DNA of 64,000 nucleotides from Ceriagrion tenellum. Taxonomy: Eukaryota; Arthropoda; Insecta; Odonata; Coenagrionidae. Positions 1 to 11,090 of the stretch are shown one piece after another (within the stretch, counting starts at the first letter, position 1; the number at the start of each line of letters is the position of its first letter). The position numbers and the translations under genes were made by a program. The notes beneath the pieces were generated by a model. That model was given only the letters and a program-made list of their open reading frames with translations. It was not told the origin of the DNA and made no database searches. The stretch is from assembly GCA_963169105.1 (NCBI GenBank), contig OY720636.1, forward strand, positions 80,712,123 through 80,776,122, read 5' to 3'.

Positions 1-1374
1 TGCATCGTTGCCAAAGTTTTTAGAAATTAATTAACCCTGAAATAAATGTAAATGTAGGGTTTACTTGAGAAAATATTGTATTATAACAATCAATGAATTT
101 TTAGATATTTCTGATGATATATATTGTTGAAAAGGTTTCATAAATCTAATTACTTATTTAGACATAATCGCTGCACGACTCCATTCTCGGCCTTCGATTA
201 AAAAATCTTTTCGTAGACTGGTCTTCCTAATATTCATTTTTAATGCGATATTTCAAATTTCCTCTAAATTAGACATATTACAAATCAAAGCAGTATTCTT
301 TTAAAGGCTCCTGTACATAACTAAAACAATCGGGATGCCGCTTGAATTATGACTCACTCAGTCGCGAACCAACCTACTTAATACGAAGGGAAGTGACATA
401 AGCAGGGCGATTAGCTAACGGTTGATAATCGATCGGTTTTACTTTCGTACACATCCGAGAGAGGTGAGAGAACCTCAAATTAAAATGAAGTTGGGTGTCT
501 TTAACGACACCAGATCTTCGTGAGGTATCTGTAGGTTGCGAAGAGAGAATGAATTTTTCCTCCAATATTGAATGTTGTGATATAAAATTTTTCAACAAAA
601 ATCACTTAATCCCTGAAGACGCTTGCTGAAACGAGGGTGAAACGTAGGGCCTAAAATGCTCAGCCAAACTAAAAAAATTCTTCAGTACCTGTTAGAATAT
701 CATTGGGTAGTTCAAATTTAAAAAATATATCTATATCATGGGATTTTTTTTTTTTGACGTTCATATCAAAATACTACCTACGAGAACACTCATGCAGAAT
801 TTTACGCAAATCTGTTCGTGAACAATATAAATCTCGCCGACCACCTTAATCCGCGATCTCTCAGTTTGCGCTTTGAGATTGGCTCACGGCAAGTAGCAAG
901 TGTGTTTCGGGAGCAATGGCAAGTGAGTTGATCGGCAGGCAGCTTGGGTAACACGCCGAGTGGGGGGCGCTGGTGGAGAGAGACAATGAGCGACGCAGTG
1001 GGGTCAATGCCAACCTAATGGAAGGAGGGGGGAGTGATTATTTCGCATGGGGGGGGGGACGGGGGAGGCGTTCGAGGCGAAAAACCAGTCACACGTTGCG
1101 ACCCGTGCCAGTTAAGGTCCTCCCTCCCGTGCCCCCGCCCCCCCCCCCCCCCACGTTCCCCCAGCTCACTCGACTGTTATTAGTCGTTCGCGTGTCGTAA
1201 TTTATCGATGCCTTCTCCGCTGTTCCCAAAACACGAGGATGCGGAAGAATATTTGGGACACACTCCACTGTTTTGTTCGAAGAACCATCGTAATGTCGCC
1301 ACAACTTTACTGCATATTTTAAATTGTTGTAAGTGAAAATTTGTAGCTTCCGCAATTGATTGCATTAGTTCTTC
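1..1374. other. gene-free AT-rich stretch with a GC-rich core
   Basis: No coding region is recognisable. The first 780 bases are AT-rich. From about 840 to 1190 the composition becomes GC- and CpG-richer and includes long G and C homopolymers. Bases 782-866 are related to 5246-5330, so part of this is a dispersed repeat. Confidence 0.6.
1049..1152. repeat. G10/G5 and C15 homopolymer tracts
   Basis: Ten G at 1049-1058 and five G at 1061-1065 are followed about 75 bases later by fifteen C at 1138-1152. The + strand could form a G-quadruplex-like or long G:C hairpin structure. Length is likely unstable between individuals and error-prone in sequencing. Confidence 0.8.
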
Positions 1375-1425
1375 TTCTACATCTACTTATTACCCTGCAA
1401 GCCACCACAAGAGTGTTTAGCAGTT
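1375..1425 (-). mobile_element. CR1-type LINE 3' tail, short fragment
   Basis: A copy of only about 50 bases of the tail seen at 6694, 34125 and 40961: a TCTACATC repeat, then TACCCTGCAAGCCACCAC and AGAGTGT. It is an extremely 5'-truncated insertion on the minus strand, with no coding part. Confidence 0.7.
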
Positions 1426-1497
1426 TGAGTTTTTTTAACGCCGTCTCTGAAAATTTTTCTCTCTCTCATTGTGTCAACTATCTTCTGGCGAATGATG

Positions 1498-1505
1498 AAA
1501 AAAAA
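1498..1505 (-). terminator. Pol III T8 terminator of tRNA-Thr
   Basis: Eight A on the + strand give TTTTTTTT on the transcribed strand. The run starts two bases after the tRNA discriminator base, as expected for an RNA polymerase III termination signal. Confidence 0.8.
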
Positions 1506-1506
1506 T

Positions 1507-1580
1507 AGGCACCGGCGAGATTCGAACTCACGATCTCCTGTTTACTAGACAGGCGCTTTAACCAACTAAGCCACGGCGCC
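1507..1580 (-). tRNA. tRNA-Thr (anticodon AGT)
   Basis: Reading the minus strand, the cloverleaf is complete. The acceptor GGCGCCG pairs with CGGTGCC with one G-T wobble. The D stem is GCTT/AAGC, and the anticodon stem CCTGT/ACAGG holds loop CTAGTAA with anticodon AGT at 1544-1546. The T arm is GTGAG/CTCGC around TTCGAAT, with one T-G wobble. The discriminator is T. A and B boxes are intact and a T8 terminator follows at 1498-1505. It belongs to the cytosolic threonine tRNA type. A tRNA-derived repeat copy cannot be excluded, but nothing in the fold is broken. Confidence 0.92.
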
Positions 1581-3018
1581 ATCTATTATGTGCCTTTACA
1601 AGAGTACGGACATCATAAGTGAGATCAAATGCAGAAGAAAGAATGAAAAAATAAAATCATGTAAAAAGAGGTATTTAGCGTATGGCATTATCAATCAATC
1701 AAGAATAACTTAGCCATAAAAAAAATTCGTGATTCAACATCTGTGGTACCTCAGGCTCCCAGCTTGGGTCAGCGGTATGAGACGCCTGGTGACTGAATTT
1801 ACGTGACGGTGAGAACTCATTCCGCGACCCTCCAATCTCAACCATTAAAAATACTGCGAAATTCGTCCCTTGTTATTTTAAATTAGTCCTGCTCAGACTT
1901 ATGTCTCATTACCATACTTTGTTCGAAAATCACGTTCATCTCTCTTGTGAGCAGGTATTCTAATTTGAATGTCTCTTGATTCTTTTCTCAAACTTAAAAA
2001 ATTTTTTTGCGGGATTCTTTGGCTTGGGGAAGGGTAATAGAACTAATTCCCCAATCGCATGAATTGATAGTGACGGCGAAAAAAGTGGTCTCTATTGTAA
2101 TTAAAATTGGTCAAACAAGAAGAAGTTTACTTTCGTACTTGGCCGTGGCCTAGAGGGTTAAAATCTGACTTAATCCACGCCCGATTGCGGCCACATTACA
2201 TATTCAGGACCTAATAATAATTTTACGGAGCGCTCTGTCTATCTACCTCAAAAGTTATCATCGTGTCTTTGTGCTGCCCTCTTCAGCAACTGCAGCAAAC
2301 AGGGGAAATTTATAGTATCATTATAAGCGACTCCGAATTTCCCGCATTCCTGAGAGGTATTACAATTTTGGGAATGGATGAAAAAGTAACACCAACACAT
2401 TCCTTATAGTTGATTAGGCAAAATCAAAGATTAGATACCCTTCTTAATTTTGTTCACTGTATTTGACTATCGTCCTTCGTCTTTTCGGTTTCTCTCTTCC
2501 GCGACGCCAGAGCTTATCACAATGACTTAGTAGCGTTAGAAACATCGAGTTACGCATTTATGGTCCTGCATAGTCTAATCGCTTATGGGTTACCGGTGTG
2601 ACGAAGCTTGGTAACACTCACTTATAATGAAGAAAACTCCTGGGAGAAGTAATTAGACAGACAACATTTGTGGGACCAAGGGACAAAATATCCATTTAAA
2701 GACCCTGCCAGGTGTCCCTTGAAAACTTTGACTGTACATCAACCCTTGATATATCCTCCGTGACTCCCAATTATCCACTGGTGGGTGCCACTAAGTTTCG
2801 CTATAGGTACCTATGCGCAAGATCGCACGCTGGTTGGTAAGTTGATAGAGTGGGAAAAGTTCACTAGGCTATCTTTTCGTGCATTAATTTTTCGTCGGCT
2901 TATCTGTCAGTGTCCTGAAGCTCTGCGACGCGTATACTAAAATCTTGTGCACGGGGCACTTTTTACTTTTGGATAAGCTATAAGTTTTACAGATAGCAGT
3001 AAGATTCTTGAATATGTT
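1581..3018. other. no gene recognised
   Basis: Mostly AT-rich unique-looking sequence with no long open frame. The only structured piece is the weak tRNA-like stretch at 2139-2195. Confidence 0.5.
2139..2195 (+). repeat. degenerate tRNA-like (SINE head) stretch
   Basis: GGCCGTGGCCTAGAGGGTTA resembles the A-box half of tRNA-derived SINE heads. The B-box half (GATTGCGGCCAC) is decayed. Weak call. Confidence 0.3.
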
Positions 3019-3231
3019 GTCATTTAGGCATTAACTCATGGGCAACGTTCCGCCAAATTTATTGGCATATTCAGGGCATTGAGCTTATGAATATTCAACA
3101 TCATCTTGGCGGTTGGTGTTCAATATTCATATTCAACAAGAATAGTTGTAGTTCAATATTTATAAGCTCAATGCTCTGAGGATGCCAATAAATTTGGTGG
3201 AAGGTTGGCGATGAGTAAATGCATAAATGAC
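3019..3231. repeat. snap-back repeat H1 (hairpin, ~95-bp arms)
   Basis: The two halves are inverted copies, for example GCCAAATTTATTGGCAT near 3052 and ATGCCAATAAATTTGG near 3182, with a short spacer around 3110-3130. Towards the arm tips lies CTGAGGATG, a stem CCAA/TTGG, then GGAAG. This is a decayed form of the CTGANGATG...GAAA module found in the other hairpins. Confidence 0.8.
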
Positions 3232-3424
3232 TACGTATTCGAGGATTGTTGTTATCTAAATTGTAATTGGTCGAGAGAGTTATAATTGATTACTATAAAT
3301 TTTACTCTAAAATTAGGGTGGAGGCCGGAGTGGCAACCGTGGGCCATTGAGTTCACGTAGTAATAGTTTTCCAAATATTGCGAAGAAAATTCTAATCAAA
3401 TCTTCTCTAGGATTGGCCAAGGAA

Positions 3425-3495
3425 AATGAAAATAAATCGTGTCTTCCCAACGTTTTGCAGCTTAATTTATGCATCCTCAGGGCTTGAGAATAATT
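3425..3495. repeat. solo arm related to hairpin H11
   Basis: CCAACGTTTTGCAG and CAGGGCTTGAG match the left arm of the hairpin at 57792-58080. There is no inverted partner nearby. On the minus strand the module reads CTGAGGATG-loop-CAAAACG. Confidence 0.55.
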
Positions 3496-3741
3496 ATTTA
3501 TATGAGCTCATGTTCATTTTCGGGTAGGCTGAATAAAATGAAAATATAAAGTAAAAATGACATGACCGCATTCAATTTAAGGTAGTTTGAGCTAAATATC
3601 ATTTCACCTAGAAATCAATGAATTTGGTCTCATTTTAAAGAGAAATATCTCACGGATCCAAAAATGCCAAAATATCAGCCCCTACCGATCTACATTCCAA
3701 GATTTTTGACAAAATAATACTTGCCATTTTACTTGGAAATA

Positions 3742-4481
3742 CGAGGGTTGTCCAAATAGTAACCTCCATTTTAAAATAAACTTCAACAAGTGTAAATACA
3801 ACTATTTTACTATATAAAACTTAAAACTACACATTTAAATTACTTTTTCACATAGTTTCCAAACAAAATCAAGCACTTGTCAAAGCGATTCACCATATTT
3901 GAAATGCCTCCTCTATAAAAATCTTCCGCCTGGAAATGTAGCCAACCTGTCACGACGTTTTGAACCTCTTCATCCTCGGGAAAGCTCAGGGACGCCAGCA
4001 ACTTTTTCATGCAAGCGAAGAGATAAAAGTCATCAGGAGCCAAGTCCGGGCTATAAGGGGGAAGATCAAGAACTTCCCATTTGAACTTGGCCAAAAGTTT
4101 ATTTGTTTTTCGAGCTGTGTGGGCGAGGGCAAGCATCGTCATGAACAAACAGAACACCAGATGTCAGAAGTCCACGACTCTTGGTTTGAATTTCTCTTCT
4201 TAGTCCCGAATTTTTTTCAATCCACGATGAATTTTTGCTGCAGAGTGACTTTTCACCCAAAGAAATCTTATAACGCCTCGCACTTCACACCAAGCGGAAT
4301 TTTCTATTGCGGCGCTCAGGTGTTGAGGTTATAATTCGCAGACGCACGGCAGTACGATGCTCGTACTGGCTCATTTAAAAGCGTACTGAACCGCTGCGGA
4401 CGCTGATGTAAGAACGGTGGCACTCCTCCCAATACTTCTCGTGGTTGGCGAGAACGGAGGTTACTTTCTGGACGACCCTAG
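3742..4481 (-). mobile_element. internally deleted mariner-like element
   Basis: The inverted ends are CGAGGGTTGTCCAAATAG at 3742 and, read inward from the other side, CTAGGGTCGTCCAGAAAG, both continuing into TAACCTCC. TA flanks both sides (3740-3741 and 4482-4483). At 740 bp it is shorter than autonomous mariners (about 1.3 kb). It carries a 5' start-like stretch and the 3' third of a transposase on the minus strand. It sits inside M1 copy 1, and the empty site can be read in the M1 copies near 16440 and 49920. Confidence 0.92.
3840..4157 (-). pseudogene. mariner transposase C-terminal fragment
   Basis: About 105 codons are open on the minus strand. The frame contains KKTNKLLAKFKWEVL-type sequence and PPYSPDLAPDDFYLF, the region around the last catalytic Asp of mariner (DD34D) transposases, and ends YVKK-stop. 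The preceding HD(N)AR-PHTA segment is frame-disrupted, and the helix-turn-helix and first catalytic Asp are lost in the internal deletion. A separate ATG-started remnant of the N-terminus lies at about 4374 downwards. It cannot be a functional transposase. Confidence 0.9.
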
Positions 4482-4870
4482 TAGTACGTGTGAGCACTCC
4501 AGAGAGACTTTACGTAAAAAATGAGAAGTTTACAAATATATATATCTCGTCAAAATATTAACAGTGTATAGTTCGTACGTTTTTTCGACTATTTTAGAAA
4601 ATAAATCATTTGGTGCAATTTTTTCAGTATCGCAAAAAACCTTCCATTGTGAGGGAGTGTCAAACATGCCGCGTGAAAAAATGAGTCAAATTCAGAACTT
4701 AGATAGATATTTTAATTTGACTACATACAACTTCAGTTATGTAAATGTATATCTGTGTACCATTATTCATGCATTATTTAATTCTTGCTTCCTTATGCTG
4801 TAGAAATAAAAAAGTAAAACTCGAATATGATTTCCATTATCACTTGGGAACGATCTCGCGCAAACTACTA

Positions 4871-6415
4871 TAAGTACACCAATTTAAGTGGACGAAATCA
4901 CCAAAAGGGTAGAAATGAATAAAATACATAATTATTGTTTGTTTTTTTGTTGGTGTGTTGAAAATACAGTTATCAGTCTGGTATTCGATATTTAGGTGAA
5001 AATAATATTTAAATATATATTTCCAAATATTGGACTCATTGGGCGTAACAGCTTGGTGTTAGTTTACAACATTTAGGATCATTTTATTAATATAACATGG
5101 AGTGAGAAGATAATCTGTGTATAAGTGATCGAATTTTTACGAAATATACGTGGGGTAAGGTTACCGGTTAAATACCTTTGAATTGCCAAAAAAATCAAAT
5201 CGGTAAAATGCAGTTTTTTCACTTCCGTAAACGGATATCACTAATGAGAATACACTTCCAAAGTTTCTCGCAAATCTGCAAAATGGCAAAAAAATGCTCC
5301 GACCACCATAACATAATCGCAATTCCACGCATATAGCTCCATAGCGGTGCCGGAGACAATGAGCCGATATCTACGCAGGCATCTGTTGCCCGTTTCCTCC
5401 GCGGTGCCCAGTCAACGGGTTGGTGCTCGGAAGGTCAGGAGAGCGTAGGATTGACACCCGAGCGACACTTAGCATGACACCCACCCCCTATTCTCTCTCC
5501 CTTCCCCTCCCCTACTCCCTCTCCTGGTGCCATTATGCACCAACCGACACCAGCCGCTCGTACTTCGGGGCGAGTGGGGAGGAGGAGAGGGAGACGACCT
5601 AACTCACAGCCGTGAATGCCCGAGCCTCTCGGACCTTGAATAAAAAAAAGAGCAATTACTTATCAATTATCCATCTCCTCACCCCCCCCCCTCTCTCTCG
5701 ATGGGCGGGGCACACAGAGTAGACATTCGATTGGACGTCGAAGCGACGCGGAACGCTGAAAGTGCGGGGGATGAGGGATGTGGGGGCAAAATTTAGGGGT
5801 CAGGTTGGTTAGGAAGGGAAGGCGAGAATCCTCTGAAGCATTATTTTTTCGTTGAATCTGGTGTATCCAAACAAGCACGTAGTAACCGTCAAAGTTACGG
5901 GTCGGAGAAGGATGGCCGAATTTTTATTTCTGGTGGCACTCGTCTTGAAGAAATTGAGCTAGATATTTTCTCTTGTCATCATAGAGAAGTAGAAATGGGC
6001 GGTTTGACCATTTTATGCAAATAAACGCCCGAAAAAAAACTTAGATATACTTAGTATACCGTGAATATGACGTGTAAAAATGTTGAATGAAATAAAAGAT
6101 GGAAGGTAATATTACCAACTTTTTACATGGTTTCATAAAAAGATTAAATTTATATAAAGAAAAAAAAGTACTGCTATTCACACCGCTAGCATCAGCAGAT
6201 GAATTTTTGTCGTAATATAAAGAGCATCTTATCGTATCTCCCAAAGTTAGAAGGGAGGACCGGAAAAACAGACTGACCGAAAGGAACAGCGAACCGAAAG
6301 GACCGACGGACTGAAAGGAACGATCATTCCACAGAAGTCGGTCCTCAGTCCTCCCGTTCAGTCCATGGACCCATTCCTTCAGACCGCCTCGTTCGTGAAC
6401 ATATATTCGTTCTAT
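4871..6415. other. no gene recognised; GC-rich pocket 5330-5640
   Basis: AT-rich flanks surround a GC- and CpG-richer segment (about 5330-5640) with pyrimidine-rich CCCTCCCC runs. Bases 5246-5330 are related to 782-866. Short open frames here show no protein family. Confidence 0.5.
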
Positions 6416-6691
6416 AGAGAACATACCTAGTAAAGGTCGGCATGGTTCTATAGGTTTTAAAGGTCTCCCGTTCTCAACGCTCTATATTTTTAATGAAATT
6501 TTCATTGGATAAGCTTAATATATTTACTAATGGTTTTAATTATGAAATAAATAATTCCAACCTCTACAACCTCAGAAAAAATAGTTAAATTTGTACTACT
6601 TTCACCCAGCAAAGTGGGGTGAATATGGTAGGTACACCGTTTCACGTTGAAAATGCATAGTAATTGGTTAATTTTTCAGCTTCACCCCCAT
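6416..6691 (+). repeat. 276-bp direct repeat, copy 1
   Basis: Runs from AGAGAACATACC to AGCTTCACCCCCA. The same unit, of equal length, recurs at 7341-7616. The CR1 fragment 6694-7321 lies exactly between the two. Confidence 0.8.
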
Positions 6692-6693
6692 TT

Positions 6694-7321
6694 ACATCTA
6701 CATCTACGTGATACCCTGCGAGCCACCACGAGGGTGTGTGGCAGGGGGTGAAGATCACCAAACATGCACTATTGACATGAAAGTAGGATATTTAAGGGAG
6801 ATATGCTAGATAAGAGGGTCACATGAAGCTAGATGGTTAGTATCTACATAATAAAGAAGGGATTATTGGTTCTTATTACATGCATCATGCACTACAGACT
6901 ACTCTAACAATATTTCACCTACCTATCCCTTTGCTACGCTGCCTATTGTTCTCTCTTATAGTGATAGGGAAAAATGACATTTTAAATCTATCGGTACGAC
7001 AATCTATCTCTCTAATCTTGTTAATATGATCAAACCTAGCATTACACGCAGGGGTTCTCAATGTATATTTAACGTCATCTGTGAACAACTCTGTTTCGAA
7101 CTTACTTAAAAGGTTTAATCTAAATTTTAACCTGCGTTCTGGTAGTAATTCCCATCCTAGTTCTTCTATTAAGCTCGTAACACTTATACAATTATCATAA
7201 CGGCCTTTAACAAACCTAGCAGATCTCCTTTGCACGCGCTCTAATTCTTTTATCATACCTTCCTCGTACGGATCCCATATACTAGCGGCATATTCTAAAT
7301 GAGGCCTGACAAGTGTAACCC
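6694..7321 (-). mobile_element. CR1-type LINE fragment, sub-family A (copy A1)
   Basis: 5'-truncated retrotransposon end on the minus strand. The tail begins at 6694 with TCTACATC repeats and the hairpin TACCCTGCGAGCCACCACGA. Coding sequence lies at about 6915-7321: VRPHLEYAASIWDPYEE, then ELERVQRRSARFV, then EIDCRTDRFKMSFFP, then stop. These are the thumb and C-terminal motifs of CR1/L2-type reverse transcriptases. The catalytic domain and endonuclease are absent, so it is dead on arrival. The open frame continues by chance into the flanking 276-bp repeat. Confidence 0.88.
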
Positions 7322-7340
7322 ATACATACATACGTGCAAT

Positions 7341-7616
7341 AGAGAACATACCTGATGGAAGTCTGCAGGTTTCTGGAGGTTTTTGAGGTCTCCTGTACTC
7401 AGCTTTGTATTTTTTTTGTTATTTTTTCACTAAAGAAACTTAATTTATTAACTAATTGTTTCACTTTTGAATTGTAGAATTCCAACCTTTGCAAGCTCAG
7501 AACAAAAACATTTAAATACGTACTACTCTTACCCCGCAAAGTGGGGTGAAAATGGCACGCCAATTTTTTAAGTCGAAAACTCATAGGAATTGGCTTCTAT
7601 TTCAGCTTCACCCCCA
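7341..7616 (+). repeat. 276-bp direct repeat, copy 2
   Basis: Second copy of 6416-6691, starting AGAGAACATACC and ending CTTCACCCCCA, with scattered substitutions throughout. GCAAAGTGGGGTGAA is kept in both. Confidence 0.8.
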
Positions 7617-8359
7617 TACTTTCGTACTTGGAATCCTAAACAGTCTCTGCACTTGGGGTGCGTCTGACCTACCCTCTGTGATTATTAGATCTCTCATAGC
7701 GAAGTTTTAGCCGCTTCTCAAAACCATTGCAATGTTCATTGCATCACTTGAGACGATCTCCTCGAATCCCTCCTCAAGTTTTACTGTTTCCACATTTTCT
7801 TCGACATTAGTATTCGGTGACTAGCACAAAGGGTAAGATATTCCGTGAACTATCGCACAGTTTTTACACCAATATTGTTTGCGACAAGCTTAGGCCATTT
7901 ACAAGGTACAATGGCTTATTTTTCCTGGGTTATACATCCTTGTGCACTGTGTTTGGCAAAACATTCCATGCTTTAATACATATAAGCTCGCAAAAATAAA
8001 ATTTATACACCTTGAAAATTACCTTGATAATGTGTTAAGTTTGTCCAAAGTTAGGTCGGTGTATTCAAACTGTGTGGAAATTCACGAAGTACCTTTCGTT
8101 TTGCGATAATGTAATCAATACTTCATTTCCACAAGGTATCGCCTGAAATTATATTTTCTTTGTTAAGTCCGTAGCATCCAGAAAAAACAATTACTAGAAC
8201 GACGAAAAAATGTAATGAACATAAAACTTCGATGTACCATATTCACTCCGCGAACTGCCCTTTTTAAACATTTCAGAGAATAAAAAAGGTATAAAACATA
8301 TTTTACGTTTTCTCAATTGATTATTACCCTCAAACAGTTTCTCGAGCAAGAGGACGTTT
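7617..8359. other. no gene recognised
   Basis: AT-rich spacer. No family is recognised in its short open frames. Confidence 0.5.
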
Positions 8360-8962
8360 ATTGACGGTGTCATAATAACAATGGAAATGCATTAAAAATA
8401 TATATTGTTTCTTTACACTTGTTCATTTCTTTAGACTTAAGGCAATAGAATAATAATGAGCGGTTGCTCCCCGGCTTCCGGTCATTTGGGGCCCTGGTCA
8501 TAAAAATGTGACAAAAAAATAATAAAATACAAAGATAAGCTGCACGCTTCGTTAAAAACTGGTACGAGCGAACATATAGTGTTTCACAACTTCTAGAGGG
8601 ATTAAGGTGGGAGCCCCTTGAGACTCGGAGGCTACAAGCTAGGCTTAGCTTGCTTGAGAAATTCAGAACTGGTATATTTCAGAGCGACAATATTAACATG
8701 ACGCCTCACTACATCTCTAGATCTGACAGAAGCGATAAAATGAGAAAGATACATCGCCGAACAGTTAGGTGCAAAAACTCGTTCATTTCGCGCGCAATAA
8801 GCGACCACAATTAAAACTGAGCTCCACTAAAGACACTTCAATAATACACGTCACCATTTCACCTCCCAAAACCTAATCCCTTACATCTTTACACGACTGG
8901 TGTCCTAAGACCTCCTGCAAGACGCCCATGCGGCGGCTCGCGGGGTAACATGTAGATGTAGG
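8360..8962 (+). mobile_element. CR1-type LINE fragment, sub-family B (B1)
   Basis: Coding remnant at 8521-8814: a frame with one internal stop (8536-8538) reads AARFVKN, LLEGLRWEPLETRRLQARLS, RSDRSDKMRKIHRRTVRCKN and AISDHN-stop. It is the same C-terminal region as sub-families A and C but with diverged sequence. The 3' end ATGCGGCGGCTCGCGGGG plus AACATGTAGATGTAG is a variant of the hairpin/GATGTA tail of the other sub-families. The 5' part is shared with 18930-19130 and inverted at 20236-20400. Confidence 0.8.
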
Positions 8963-10130
8963 CAGTGTACTAGCCATACGGTTAAATTGTCGGAGAATGT
9001 TACAGTTTTTCGTGTTATGCTATTCTCATGACATTTAACGCACCTGAATAAATGTGTGAACAATGAACAAAACTACGAGTGATATAAATGAATAGAAACC
9101 TTGAGAAGTTGAAACCAATGAATATACTGTAAATCCTCATTTCATTAGAAGGCTGAGGAAGGTTTTACTCATTTTAAAACATATTTCTTGCTGCATATAT
9201 CATAAACAATTGAGTCGTAAATCTACGTCAGCCTTTGAATATTATATATATTTATTTCAATTGAAGAATTAGCTCGTTAGACGACTTGCTAAAAACTCCA
9301 CGGTCCGCCGTTGTGAATCATACGTGAAGGGTTGCACTTGTTTGAGCGTGACTAATCATGATTCAGTCGTCACAAAAGGTTAATCATCACTTTGCTTCTT
9401 GGATCTTCTATTTCAAGGTGTTAATTTTAAATCATATAAGTATTCAATGTAATTCATAGGTTCATTATACTCATCTAGATGCAATAAAAAGAATTCAGCC
9501 AACCTGATCTTATCACTCCTTTTAAACAGGCATTTGTTCCGGGAATCGTAAAAATTGCAAATGTATTCCGTTTCCAACCGCCGCCGCTCGCGATTGTCTC
9601 TTGTTACTTCGAGATGAGTCGGATAAGGAGGAAGGAGCGCTTGCTCGCCAGGGCGATAAACGAGACCTCCAGGTTTCGGAGGGAGGGTCGAATTTATTTT
9701 GACCATTCTCACGATTTTGAGCATATTTTCTCGACCGTGAGACGTGTGATAATGATACGATTCCCTTTGTGGGGACCAGGAATTGAGATATTTCGCACCG
9801 GGCTTTGTTGGGAAAATATGTGAGGTTCGGAATTTAAATGATTGTTTTTTGTAGTGTTGCGAATCATCGTGTGTGAAATAAAAGAGTACACGATAATGAT
9901 GTTTTGTGCTTAATGGAGATGGACGGCGTAATTATCTGATAAGTGTGTTTTTTGGCGTGCAATTTTCACGTGAACAATGTGCTAAATTTTAATTCTCTTG
10001 GCCTGATTACTTAGATTATCTCGTATTCTCATTTATCTAATGTCAGTTTTATCCACTATTATTAATTCTACTGCACTTTTCAATGACGGTGATGATATTG
10101 ATGGCCGAAAAATGCGTCATATAGATAAAT
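8963..10130. other. no gene recognised
   Basis: Contains overlapping open frames on both strands at 9413-9823 (about 100 codons on the minus strand). They have no family features I recognise and no clear splice context. I treat them as chance frames. Confidence 0.45.
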
Positions 10131-11090
10131 AAATATCTGGGGAGCATGATGACGGAGGATTGGAAGAGTAAGGTAGAGATCAAATCAAGAATAGTTATGA
10201 GAGAGGAAGCTTTTAATGAGAAGATAAATGTGATATGCAGTGCTTTGGACATAGAACTGAGGAAGGAACTCGTGAAATGTTGTGTGTGGAGTGTTATGTT
10301 GTATGGATGCGAAACGTGGACCTTGGGAAGGGGAGAGAGAAGGATAGGATCAATGCTTTTGATAGGTGCGTGCAGAGGAGGCTGGAGAGAGTGAAATTGG
10401 TGAATAAATGCTGGGACACAATCAACGTGTACGTGTAACGTGAGCCGTTAACGGGAATACGCGGAAAGATGGCTGACGGGAAAGTATAGCGAACGGGAAC
10501 AATCAACGTGTACGGGGAGTACGTGTACGCGAGAGATGGGCAACTTCCATCTCTTCCCGTGTATACCGTAACCGGAAAACCAATCAGAATAGTCCTGAGA
10601 ATCCGGGAATGGGAGCCATCTGTCGGCAGATACATCCAACTGTTGAAGATTGCTCTTGGCTAAGACAACTTATTTACTTCCACACTTGTTTACACCTGAT
10701 CTCTTAGCAGCGCCTGCGTTAGTCAATTGTTACTCCGGGCCGCGTTAACGTCGATTGTGACCGCTGACTTGCGTTCCCCGTCTCCCGTTGTCCCGTTAAC
10801 GTCTCGCGTCACACGTACACGTTGATTGTGTCCCAGCCTTAAGAGTAAGAAATGAGGAGGTGCTGGGAAGAGTTAGGGAAAAAAGAACACTATGGAAAAA
10901 AATACAGAAGAGAAGGGGAAACTGAATCGGACATATTTTAAGAGGGACGGGGATTTTAAAAACAGCAGTCGAGGGAACAGTGGTGGGAGGAAAGAGAAGA
11001 GGAAAAAGAAGACTGAAAATGACGGACGAAGTGAATATAAAAAGAAGTTAACGAGGAAACAAAGACAGAGGCCCGGGACAGGACGAATTG
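10131..11090 (+). mobile_element. RTE-like LINE 3' fragment, split by a MITE
   Basis: The first part (10143-10407) encodes EIKSRIVMREEAFNEK and CCVWSVMLYGCETWTLG. After the 432-bp insert the frame resumes with VRNEEVLGRVREKRTLWKK. These are the post-catalytic motifs of an RTE-like non-LTR reverse transcriptase (LYGxETWTL ... NEEVL). The catalytic domain is missing and frames are broken. Purine-rich lysine/arginine coding follows to about 11090. The clade is inferred from motifs only. Confidence 0.75.
10408..10839. mobile_element. 432-bp MITE, Harbinger-like (TAA target)
   Basis: Near-identical inverted ends, GCTGGGACACAATCAACG at about 10410 and its complement ending at about 10837, are flanked by TAA at 10405-10407 and 10840-10842. 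The interior repeats the terminal motif (CAATCAACGTGTACG near 10500) and is CpG-rich with CCGTTAACGG palindromes. It interrupts an RTE-like LINE. A 3-bp TAA duplication fits PIF/Harbinger families. Confidence 0.85.

Larger units (their letters stand above)
3581..4870 (+). mobile_element. M1 MITE copy 1 (TTAA type), split by a mariner
   Basis: The left end GGTAGTTTGAGC follows TTAA at 3577-3580. The right end is CTCGCGCAAACTAC at about 4855-4868. Removing the mariner (3742-4481 plus one TA) leaves about 550 bases, the same length and order as the copies at 13628, 16277 and 49760. It has no coding capacity. TTAA target and TIR organisation suggest a non-autonomous piggyBac-like element; this is inferred, since no transposase is present. 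Confidence 0.8.

Noticed and set aside
9413..9823. Overlapping frames of 103 and 69 codons on opposite strands
   Set aside because: No recognisable motifs, no splice or promoter context, mutually exclusive strands; not called as genes.
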